A stretch of 11,211 bases of DNA, from the NCBI GenBank assembly GCA_015233285.1, contig JADFYA010000089.1:1-11211 (forward strand), read 5' to 3'. The notes under the pieces were generated by a model that saw nothing but the letters and a program-made list of their open reading frames with translations, had not been told where the DNA came from and did no database searches. The stretch's first letter is position 1. The number at the start of each line of letters is the position of its first letter. The DNA comes from Deltaproteobacteria bacterium. GTDB taxonomy: Bacteria; Desulfobacterota; JADFXK01. The position numbers were made by a program, and so were the translations under genes. This document shows, piece after piece, positions 5,926 through 11,211 of this stretch.

Positions 5926-7011
5926 ATGCAACTGGTTAATTTGGCCATCAGGGATTTTAGACACATTCAGAGCCTGGATTTGGATTTCACCGATTCACTG
6001 GGCCGTATCAACGAAATCACCGCCATAGTCGGCCCAAATACCAGCGGTAAAACCACCATATTGGATGCCATTGCCTTATCCATTGGTCTCCTCACTAAGA
6101 TTACAGTCCTCCGCCCCGGGTGTATTTTAAGTCCCGGTGCAATAGTGCGCCGTGGTGCGATCCAGGCCAAAGTGAGGGCGGTTGTTCATTTCTCACCTGA
6201 GGAAGTAGAAGCAACCAGACAACTCTTCCGGCTATCCGGGCGAAACGACCACATCCCGGAATGCGAAAAACTCACCATAGAATGGGCCTTTCCAGGGCTG
6301 GACTCCAGGTCGGCCAATTCCAGTGGTCATCCCAAGAACTGTTGGAAGCTTTTCGACGGCCGAGCCACTGCAGCCAAACTTCTGTCCACGAGGCGGGCTG
6401 ATACAAGCTGGTTCCAAAAGACAGGGGGCGTCTTTACCTTTGATCAGCAACGAACTGGAATGGGTAAGACAATTCGTCGTGACATCTGGGAAATCATTCA
6501 ACAGACCAGTGACTCAAATACTGATGACAGGTATACCACCGATCCCAGGACCATCCTATTGGCCTTAGCCGTTCAGTCGCAATTTCCGCCGCTCAGTCCC
6601 GATCAGGTGGATCAATTTAAGCTTATTCAGGAAAAATACAATGAGCTGTGCGCTCCACACCGGTTCATCGGCGCTGCAAGAAATGAACTGAATGACCTGG
6701 ACATCCGTTTCAACACCAATGGTTACGAGTTCGGGTATGAAGGATTAAGCAGCGGGGAACAGATGGTGCTGCTGTTTCTAATAAAAATGGTAACTGAACA
6801 TATAAACAAATCCATCGTGTTGATTGACGAATTAGAACTGCACCATCATCCTGTCTGGCAAAGGAAACTATTAAACATCTTGCCCAAAATAGGTATTGAA
6901 AATCAATTTATCTTCACTACGCACTCGCCCTATCTCCGGGACGTAATGCCCCAGGAGGCGGTCATTGACCTGGGGGACCTTGAAACAGGCCACCAAAATG
7001 AGCAAATCTAA
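5926..7011 (+). CDS. AAA/ABC-type ATPase of a predicted two-gene defence system (AriA/OLD-like)
   Basis: 361 residues. An ABC-like head domain is complete: Walker A GPNTSGKT (36-43), signature-like LSSGEQ (274-279), Walker B IVLIDE (297-302) followed by a 'LELHHHP' D-loop region, and the switch His in 'TTHSPYL' (H333). The insert between Walker A and the signature (~90-260) is poorly conserved and presumably holds the coiled-coil or partner-binding part. This is the AAA_15/AAA_21 class found in OLD nucleases, PARIS AriA, RloA and AbiL; it has no nuclease domain of its own. It shares a TAATG overlap with the TOPRIM-like gene, so the two are translated together. Start ATG 5926 has AAGGAAG nine bases upstream. 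The gene looks less GC-rich than the gcv genes around it, which suggests acquisition. Known relatives sense phage proteins and release a toxic nuclease partner; that role is inferred here. Confidence 0.85.
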   Translation: MQLVNLAIRDFRHIQSLDLDFTDSLGRINEITAIVGPNTSGKTTILDAIALSIGLLTKITVLRPGCILSPGAIVRRGAIQAKVRAVVHFSPEEVEATRQLFRLSGRNDHIPECEKLTIEWAFPGLDSRSANSSGHPKNCWKLFDGRATAAKLLSTRRADTSWFQKTGGVFTFDQQRTGMGKTIRRDIWEIIQQTSDSNTDDRYTTDPRTILLALAVQSQFPPLSPDQVDQFKLIQEKYNELCAPHRFIGAARNELNDLDIRFNTNGYEFGYEGLSSGEQMVLLFLIKMVTEHINKSIVLIDELELHHHPVWQRKLLNILPKIGIENQFIFTTHSPYLRDVMPQEAVIDLGDLETGHQNEQI

Positions 7012-7922
7012 TGAGTTATCATTATTTAATCTGCGAGGGAGAACCCGACGGACTTGATGTTCGTTTGTTGGACAAAGTGGTCGCCCAGTATTATGGAAAA
7101 GACGTTGAAATCGTCCCGGCTCGGGGAGATTCCGGCCTCAAAAGCGTGGCGGAACACTATCGAGTGCAGTTGGCTCAGCCAGAAAAGCAACCAGGCTACG
7201 TTTCTTCTTCGCGCCAGGTCTTTTCCGTCCAGGACCGCAATTTCAGATCACCCGAAGAAGTTCAAGGATCCTGGAAGCCGGGCAGCAAACATTTCATCTG
7301 GCACAGGCACGAAATCGAAAACTATTTGCTTGATCCCAGAATCATCGCCAGGCTATTTGACAAGTTGCAGAGAGTGCGCTCTGCCCGGTCCAACCGGATG
7401 CCGAACGGGATGGAAGAGAGTTCCCACTTCATGCGTCAACTGGCCGAACCTATGCTCGAAGAACACGTGGGATGGTTGACCTATCATTACCTTGTCCCAC
7501 GTATTTGGGGACAGGTAGATCTCAGATTTAAAGGGCCGCCTAAGAATCGAAACCAGACCTGGCCGCGCAATGACCGACAATCATGGCTAATCCATTTGAA
7601 CGACGAGTTACGTCGACTTAGAAACGGTTGTGTCGCCCTGGCCAATAGTCATAATTTTTCGGACGACCTGATTCCAGACATATATGACGGAATGCTTGAA
7701 CAAAGAAAGGCTGATGGATTCTGGACCAAGGGCCAATTTCTGACTGAGATGGGTGGTCATGAGTTAATGTCGCACCTTCTTGAAGAGATGAATAAATGGT
7801 GGCCTAAACTGAATCTGGGAACCTTACAAAGCGAATTGTTGCGCGCCCTCGATGACCTCTATGCACCGTACTTCTTCTATCCCATAGACGACTTCTATGA
7901 ACTGGCTCAAAGGATAGAATAA
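7011..7922 (+). CDS. TOPRIM/DUF4435-like predicted effector of a two-gene defence system (AriB-like)
   Basis: 303 residues, close to AriB size. The N-terminus reads 'YHYLICEGEPDGLD' (acidic TOPRIM motif, E9/E11), then 'PARGDSGLKS' (~36-45), 'VFSVQDRNF' (70-78) at the place of the TOPRIM Asp motif, and 'WHRHEIENYLLDP' (97-109), the segment I associate with DUF4435 and related toprim proteins. The Asp motif is D-R-N rather than D-x-D. The C-terminal two thirds is helical and charged with no recognised motif. No signal peptide or membrane segment. In PARIS, AriB is a TOPRIM nuclease that AriA releases when phage is sensed, and it halts growth by cutting tRNA; RloB/AbiLii are alternatives. The start ATG overlaps the ATPase stop by one base; no strong ribosome-binding site is seen, so coupling is likely. 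It ends 68 bases before gcvPB. Confidence 0.7.
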   Translation: MSYHYLICEGEPDGLDVRLLDKVVAQYYGKDVEIVPARGDSGLKSVAEHYRVQLAQPEKQPGYVSSSRQVFSVQDRNFRSPEEVQGSWKPGSKHFIWHRHEIENYLLDPRIIARLFDKLQRVRSARSNRMPNGMEESSHFMRQLAEPMLEEHVGWLTYHYLVPRIWGQVDLRFKGPPKNRNQTWPRNDRQSWLIHLNDELRRLRNGCVALANSHNFSDDLIPDIYDGMLEQRKADGFWTKGQFLTEMGGHELMSHLLEEMNKWWPKLNLGTLQSELLRALDDLYAPYFFYPIDDFYELAQRIE

Positions 7923-7990
7923 GGTCTGAGGCACAAGGATCCGATCTACAATTATGGCCGGGATTACCTCCCGCCGGAATAGGGGAAAAC

Positions 7991-9436
7991 ATGAGCCTGA
8001 TATTCGATAAATCTGTAACGGGACGACGGGGCGTGACTCCACCGAAAGGTGATGTCCCGACTAAAGGCCGGATCCCGGAGGCCTATCTTCGGACGGCCCC
8101 GGCCGAGTTGCCGGAATTGTCGGAACTGGACGTGGTCCGGCATTTCACGGCCCTGTCTAAAAAGAATTTCGGGGTTGACGGCAATTTCTACCCCCTGGGG
8201 TCCTGCACCATGAAGTATAACCCCAAGTTCCTTGAGGAGGTGGCCGGACTGGACGGGTTTGCTCAACTCCACCCTCTTCTGCCCCAATTGCGGCGAGGCG
8301 GGATGTTGACCCAGGGGGCGCTGGAGGTCATCTATGAGCTCAGTCAACTGCTGTCCGAAATCACCGGAATGGACCAGTTCACCACCCAACCGCTGGCCGG
8401 GGCCCACGGCGAGTTGACCGGGATGATGATCATCGCGGCCTACCATAAGCACAAGGGCAACCACAAGACCAAAGTCCTGGTTCCCGATGCGGCCCATGGG
8501 ACCAATCCGGCCACCGCGGCCATTGCCGGCTATGAGGTGGTGTCGGTGCCTTCGGATGACCAGGGGGGGATGGACCTGGCCAAGTTTGAGCGGGCCTTGG
8601 ATCAAGAGACCGCAGCCGTCTTGCTCACCTGTCCCAATACCCTGGGCCTGTTCGACCGAAACGTGGCCAAAATCGCCGAAATGACCCACGAGGTAGACGG
8701 GCTGATGTACTACGACGGGGCCAACCTCAACGCCATCCTGGGCCGGCTGCGGCCGGGGGACCTGGGATTCGACGTCATCCATCTCAACCTGCACAAAACC
8801 TTTGCCACACCCCACGGTGGAGGCGGGCCGGGCGCCGGGCCGGTCGGGGTCAAGGCTCATCTCGCCCCATATCTTCCCGTGTCGCTGGTGATTAAACGCA
8901 ACGACGGGACCTACGCCTTAGAATATGACCGGCCCTTATCCGTCGGCTACATAGCTCCCTTTTACGGGAACTTCGGCGTTCTCGTCAAGGCTTATGCCTA
9001 TGTCCTGGCCTTAGGCCGGGAGGGGTTGCGCCGGGTCAGCGAAAACGCGGTGCTCAATGCCAATTACCTCATGCACAAACTAAAAAGATACTATGACCTG
9101 CCCTACGACCGGACCTGTATGCACGAATTCGTTCTTTCAGCTAAACGCTTAGCCAACCGGGGCGCCTCGGCCATAGATATCGCCAAGGCCTTGATCGACT
9201 ACGGCATTCATCCGCCCACCGTCTACTTTCCGCTGATCGTGAAAGAGGCCCTGATGATAGAGCCGACCGAAACCGAGTCAAAAGAGACACTGGATCTATT
9301 TGCCGACATCATGATCAACATCGTCTCCCGGCTGGATCAAGAACCGGGCTGGATCAAACAGGCTCCTTTCGCCGCCCCGGTCTCCCGTCTCGATGAGGTG
9401 GCCGCCGTCAAGAACCAGGATTTTGCCTCGATTTAA
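7991..9436 (+). CDS. gcvPB: Glycine dehydrogenase (decarboxylating) subunit 2, P-protein C-terminal half
   Basis: 481 residues, normal length for GcvPB. It carries the PLP site: 'HLNLHKTFATPHGGGGPG' (264-281) with the Schiff-base lysine K269, preceded by 'PDAAHGTNPATAA' (165-177) and 'YYDGANLNAI' (240-249). 'YPLGSCTMKYNPK' (67-79) is another hallmark. With GcvPA it makes the glycine decarboxylase of the cytoplasmic glycine cleavage (or reverse, glycine synthase) pathway. ATG 7991 has AGGGG five bases upstream. The cassette at 5926-7922 separates it from gcvPA, so both subunits may depend on transcription through the cassette unless a promoter lies in its 3' end; none is obvious in the 68-base gap. 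No terminator follows; a repeat region begins at once. Confidence 0.95.
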   Translation: MSLIFDKSVTGRRGVTPPKGDVPTKGRIPEAYLRTAPAELPELSELDVVRHFTALSKKNFGVDGNFYPLGSCTMKYNPKFLEEVAGLDGFAQLHPLLPQLRRGGMLTQGALEVIYELSQLLSEITGMDQFTTQPLAGAHGELTGMMIIAAYHKHKGNHKTKVLVPDAAHGTNPATAAIAGYEVVSVPSDDQGGMDLAKFERALDQETAAVLLTCPNTLGLFDRNVAKIAEMTHEVDGLMYYDGANLNAILGRLRPGDLGFDVIHLNLHKTFATPHGGGGPGAGPVGVKAHLAPYLPVSLVIKRNDGTYALEYDRPLSVGYIAPFYGNFGVLVKAYAYVLALGREGLRRVSENAVLNANYLMHKLKRYYDLPYDRTCMHEFVLSAKRLANRGASAIDIAKALIDYGIHPPTVYFPLIVKEALMIEPTETESKETLDLFADIMINIVSRLDQEPGWIKQAPFAAPVSRLDEVAAVKNQDFASI

Positions 9437-9448
9437 TGGGAATCGTTT

Positions 9449-9483
9449 CGGGTTGCGTGTTGCGGGGTTCGGGTTGCGTGTTG
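9449..9483 (-). repeat. Left array of a degenerate 7-base repeat (inverted orientation)
   Basis: Five consecutive heptads (CGGGTTG, CGTGTTG, CGGGGTT, CGGGTTG, CGTGTTG), the reverse complement of the NAACNYG-type unit in the right array. It starts 13 bases after the gcvPB stop. Bases 9451-9477 are the exact reverse complement of 9586-9612. Confidence 0.85.
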
Positions 9484-9507
9484 CTCGGTGCTTTCAACAA
9501 GTAAAAA

Positions 9508-9537
9508 ATGACAGCCGCTTTCAAAAACGTGTATTAT
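9508..9537 (+). promoter_or_regulatory. Candidate promoter of the REC-GGDEF gene
   Basis: ATGACA (9508-9513) and TATTAT (9532-9537) are separated by 18 bases. Each differs from consensus at one base. It lies in the AT-rich centre between the two repeat arrays and would give a leader of ~115 bases that contains the whole right array. Confidence 0.5.
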
Positions 9538-9565
9538 AACCACGCCAAGCCTGGCAACAAACTCA

Positions 9566-9642
9566 CAACACGAAACCTGAAACATGCAACCCGAACCCCG
9601 CAACACGCAACCTGAAACATGCAACCCGAAACACGTAACCCG
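9566..9642 (+). repeat. Right array of a degenerate 7-base repeat, eleven units
   Basis: Eleven back-to-back heptads: CAACACG, AAACCTG, AAACATG, CAACCCG, AACCCCG, CAACACG, CAACCTG, AAACATG, CAACCCG, AAACACG, TAACCCG. A 22-base segment is repeated exactly at 9574-9595 and 9609-9630 (35-base period, five units). The 7-base period is not a multiple of three, and an in-frame ATG inside it (9619) is not the start of the following gene. Confidence 0.9.
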
Positions 9643-9657
9643 CACCTCAGGAATAGT

Positions 9658-10557
9658 ATGCGGATCCTAATTGCTGATGATAACTCTGTAACCCGGCGAA
9701 TGCTGAAATCCTTCTTGGCCAAATGGGGGTACGAGGTAGTTGCCACCAAAGACGGCAACGAGGCCTGGGAAGTGCTCAAAGAAGATGACTGTCCCGACAT
9801 TGCCATCCTTGACTGGGTCATGCCGGGTAAAGAGGGCATAGAGGTGTGCCGGATGGTCCGGGCGGCCAATAAACCCAGATACATCTACATAATTATCCTG
9901 ACCAGTTTGGGCAGCCAGGAGGACATCATCGCGGGACTGCAAGCCGGAGCCGACGATTACGTCATCAAGCCGTTCAGTTATGACGAATTCCGGTGCCGGG
10001 TCCGCATCGGCGAGCGAATCATCAATCTGGAAAGGGAAATCCTGATAATGGCCGCCACCGACGGCCTGACCGGACTCTGGAATCGCCGGGAGTTCATGGG
10101 CAAGATGGATACGGAGTTCAAGAAATCCAGGAAGGACGGTCACCCCCTGGGGGTAATTCTTTCAGACATTGATTTCTTCAAGAAAGTAAACGACACCTTT
10201 GGGCATCAGGCAGGCGATCTCGTGCTTCAGGAGTTCGCCGGTTGTTTGAGGTGCAACATCCGCGAACCATATTTTGTAGGCCGGTATGGCGGCGAGGAAT
10301 TTATTGCCGGCTGTCCGGGGTTAACCCTGGATAGGGTGGCATCTCTGGCTGAAGATATCCGCAATGAGTTGAAGTCATTATGGATTCCGGCTCCAGATGG
10401 ATCATCCCACATACCCATCACAGCCAGCTTCGGGGTGAGCGTTTTCCTGCCCGAAAAATCAAACGACAAGACTATCGACACGATCATTAAGAGAGCCGAC
10501 GATGCCCTCTATCGGGCCAAGGCCGAAGGCCGTGACCGGGTATGCAAACAACTCTAA
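9658..10557 (+). CDS. Response regulator with GGDEF output domain (predicted diguanylate cyclase)
   Basis: 299 residues. Receiver domain 1-~120: acidic pocket DD (7-8), phospho-acceptor D52 in 'ILDWVMPGK', T82, and K104 in 'YVIKPF'. GGDEF domain ~130-299: 'TDGLTGLWNRR' (134-144), 'SDIDFFKKVNDTFGH' (169-183), and active site GGEEF (211-215), an accepted active variant. It is predicted to make c-di-GMP from two GTP when phosphorylated, which would promote dimerisation, as in PleD/WspR-type enzymes. The usual inhibitory RxxD five residues before GGEEF is R202-E-P-Y205, so product feedback may be lost. Start ATG 9658 has AGGA five bases upstream; an upstream in-frame ATG at 9619 lies inside the repeat array. 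No cognate kinase is adjacent; the hybrid kinase at the left edge is 9 kb away. Confidence 0.93.
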   Translation: MRILIADDNSVTRRMLKSFLAKWGYEVVATKDGNEAWEVLKEDDCPDIAILDWVMPGKEGIEVCRMVRAANKPRYIYIIILTSLGSQEDIIAGLQAGADDYVIKPFSYDEFRCRVRIGERIINLEREILIMAATDGLTGLWNRREFMGKMDTEFKKSRKDGHPLGVILSDIDFFKKVNDTFGHQAGDLVLQEFAGCLRCNIREPYFVGRYGGEEFIAGCPGLTLDRVASLAEDIRNELKSLWIPAPDGSSHIPITASFGVSVFLPEKSNDKTIDTIIKRADDALYRAKAEGRDRVCKQL

Positions 10558-10615
10558 GGCAATTTCTACAACACCTCCAACCCCTGGCAGGGTCAACAAT
10601 AGAAAAGGCATGATT

Positions 10616-10831
10616 ATGACCTACAAGACCAAAAAAAACATTGCCGGCATCTTTTACTGGCTTAACCTGGCGGCCTTTTTCCTGGGCCTGACTTGCTTCC
10701 GGGAAACCGAATATGTCAAGATGAAGGACGGTCTGGTTTTCTTTGCCGTGCACTTCTTAATTCTGGGTGGGACTGTGTTCTGGTATGAATATCTTAAGTA
10801 CAAGAATAGACTTGTGACCCAGAACCAATAG
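10616..10831 (+). CDS. Small two-helix membrane protein, unknown function
   Basis: 71 residues starting MTYKTKKNIAG. Two hydrophobic segments are visible: ~9-27 ('IAGIFYWLNLAAFFLGL') and ~42-61 ('GLVFFAVHFLILGGTVFWY'), separated by a charged loop (RETEYVKMKD). The tail is basic and polar. I do not recognise the family. The ATG at 10616 has AAAAGG (10603-10608) seven bases upstream; an ATG six bases earlier is too close to that site. The frame could extend back into the GGDEF gene, but there is no support for that. It lies 58 bases after the GGDEF stop on the same strand and may be co-transcribed with it. Confidence 0.65.
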   Translation: MTYKTKKNIAGIFYWLNLAAFFLGLTCFRETEYVKMKDGLVFFAVHFLILGGTVFWYEYLKYKNRLVTQNQ

Positions 10832-10897
10832 ACGCAATTTTGCATTGCATGATCCGCCTCGCTGTGATAGGGTGCGAACCATTCGATTGCTTTCTTG

Positions 10898-10915
10898 AGT
10901 CCCGAAGACGGGACT
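10898..10915. other. Perfect 7-bp hairpin between genes
   Basis: AGTCCCG (10898-10904), AAGA loop, CGGGACT (10909-10915). No T-run follows on either strand, so it is not a normal terminator. It is 39 bases before the lipoprotein start. A weaker GCAAT/ATTGC hairpin sits at 10834-10848, just after the small membrane protein. Either may stabilise or process mRNA; the first could also be a copy of a dispersed palindromic repeat. Confidence 0.5.
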
Positions 10916-10954
10916 GACGATATCCCCTAACTAAAACTAAGTAGATGAATAATT

Positions 10955-11211
10955 ATGAAATGTTGCTCGATAACCAAACACTGTTGTTTTCGCGTCCGGC
11001 GCCTGCATTTCTGGTCGCTGATTATCATCATGACGTCTCTTTTTGCCTGTGCCACTCCCAGCGAAAAGGTGCTGCCGCCGGTTCAGAAGGAGATGGCGCC
11101 GGTGACCAAGCCCGCTCCCCCGCCCCGTGTGCCTTATGTCGCACCCCAGGCCAAACAATGGGCGCCGCTAATGGCCCGGTTGATGGCCGACGGATGGGAT
11201 GAAACTAAACT
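10955..11211 (+). CDS. Lipoprotein, N-terminal part (possible lytic transglycosylase), 3' end outside window
   Basis: From ATG 10955 the frame is open to the window end (85 complete codons). Residues 1-32 are a lipoprotein signal peptide: a basic stretch 'KHCCFRVRR', a hydrophobic core (17-31) and lipobox L-F-A-C with the lipidated Cys at 32. Then comes a Pro/Lys-rich linker ('PPVQKEMAPVTKPAPPP') and the start of a domain 'QWAPLMARLMADGWDETKL', which resembles the beginning of lytic-transglycosylase lipoproteins ('..PLI.RL..DGF....'). That would place it at the outer membrane acting on peptidoglycan, but the catalytic domain is not in the window. The N-terminal 'MKCCSITKHCC' is unusually Cys-rich; a start at ATG 11030 would leave too short a signal peptide. 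No strong ribosome-binding site precedes 10955. Confidence 0.65.
   Translation, partial: MKCCSITKHCCFRVRRLHFWSLIIIMTSLFACATPSEKVLPPVQKEMAPVTKPAPPPRVPYVAPQAKQWAPLMARLMADGWDETK

Noticed and set aside
5823..7990. Transposon or insertion sequence carrying the cassette
   Set aside because: No transposase, terminal inverted repeats or target-site duplication could be found by eye at the edges.
7964..8860. 298-residue minus-strand reading frame opposite gcvPB
   Set aside because: Long frame antisense to a highly GC-biased, clearly conserved gcvPB; composition (Gly, Gln, Val, His-rich) is typical of an antisense shadow.
9449..9642. CRISPR array
   Set aside because: The repeats are contiguous 7-mers without unique spacers, and no cas genes are present.
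9433..9645. 70-residue minus-strand frame of repetitive Cys/Gly/Val sequence
   Set aside because: Product of translating the 7-base repeats; no gene features.
9619..9657. N-terminal extension of the REC-GGDEF protein from ATG 9619
   Set aside because: It is encoded by the heptad repeat array, has no ribosome-binding site, and precedes the canonical receiver start; ATG 9658 has AGGA in place.

Overview
The window reads as a chromosomal segment of an anaerobic bacterium, most likely a deltaproteobacterium (Desulfobacterota). This is inferred from the family mix: a ferredoxin-linked branched-chain 2-oxoacid oxidoreductase operon, a split (two-subunit) glycine decarboxylase, a hybrid histidine kinase ending in an Hpt domain, and a REC-GGDEF protein. 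Most genes are moderately to highly GC-rich. No ribosomal RNA or marker protein is present, so the species cannot be named.

Layout. Bases 2-520 (+) are the 3' end of a hybrid histidine kinase (end of a receiver domain plus Hpt). Bases 603-779 (-) form a complete small transcription unit: promoter with a 17-bp spacer, tRNA-Thr(CGT) with encoded CCA, and a rho-independent terminator. Bases 880-4216 (-) are a five-gene operon: 2x[4Fe-4S] ferredoxin, oxidoreductase alpha, beta and gamma, and a tandem ACT-domain protein. It has a clear promoter at 4188-4216, a terminator at 880-909, and non-ATG starts (TTG, GTG, GTG) chosen from Shine-Dalgarno spacing. Bases 4083-4496 are a divergent intergenic region. 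The half nearer gcvPA holds a folded element (4233-4288), two terminator-like hairpins, and an 11-bp complementarity that could make these structures mutually exclusive, as in a riboswitch or attenuator. Bases 4497-5822 are gcvPA and 7991-9436 are gcvPB, the two halves of the glycine cleavage P-protein.

Between gcvPA and gcvPB, where the two genes are normally adjacent, sits a two-gene cassette (5926-7922). It encodes an ABC/OLD-type AAA ATPase coupled by a TAATG overlap to a TOPRIM/DUF4435-like protein. This is the architecture of ATPase plus TOPRIM-effector anti-phage systems such as PARIS (AriA/AriB). It is the most interesting system in the window: a candidate defence module embedded inside a core metabolic operon.

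After gcvPB, two oppositely oriented arrays of a degenerate 7-base repeat (9449-9483 and 9566-9642) contain a perfect 27-bp inverted repeat and flank a candidate promoter. Then come a REC-GGDEF response regulator (9658-10557) with a degenerate inhibitory site, a 71-residue two-helix membrane protein (10616-10831), and the start of a lipoprotein cut by the window edge (10955-11211) that may be a lytic transglycosylase.

Functionally, the vor/kor operon oxidises branched-chain (or similar) 2-oxoacids to acyl-CoA with reduced ferredoxin, and gcvPA/gcvPB decarboxylate glycine. The divergent arrangement places two amino-acid catabolic units back to back around one regulatory region. The defence cassette, the GGDEF regulator and the flanking repeats look like accessory material around this metabolic core.
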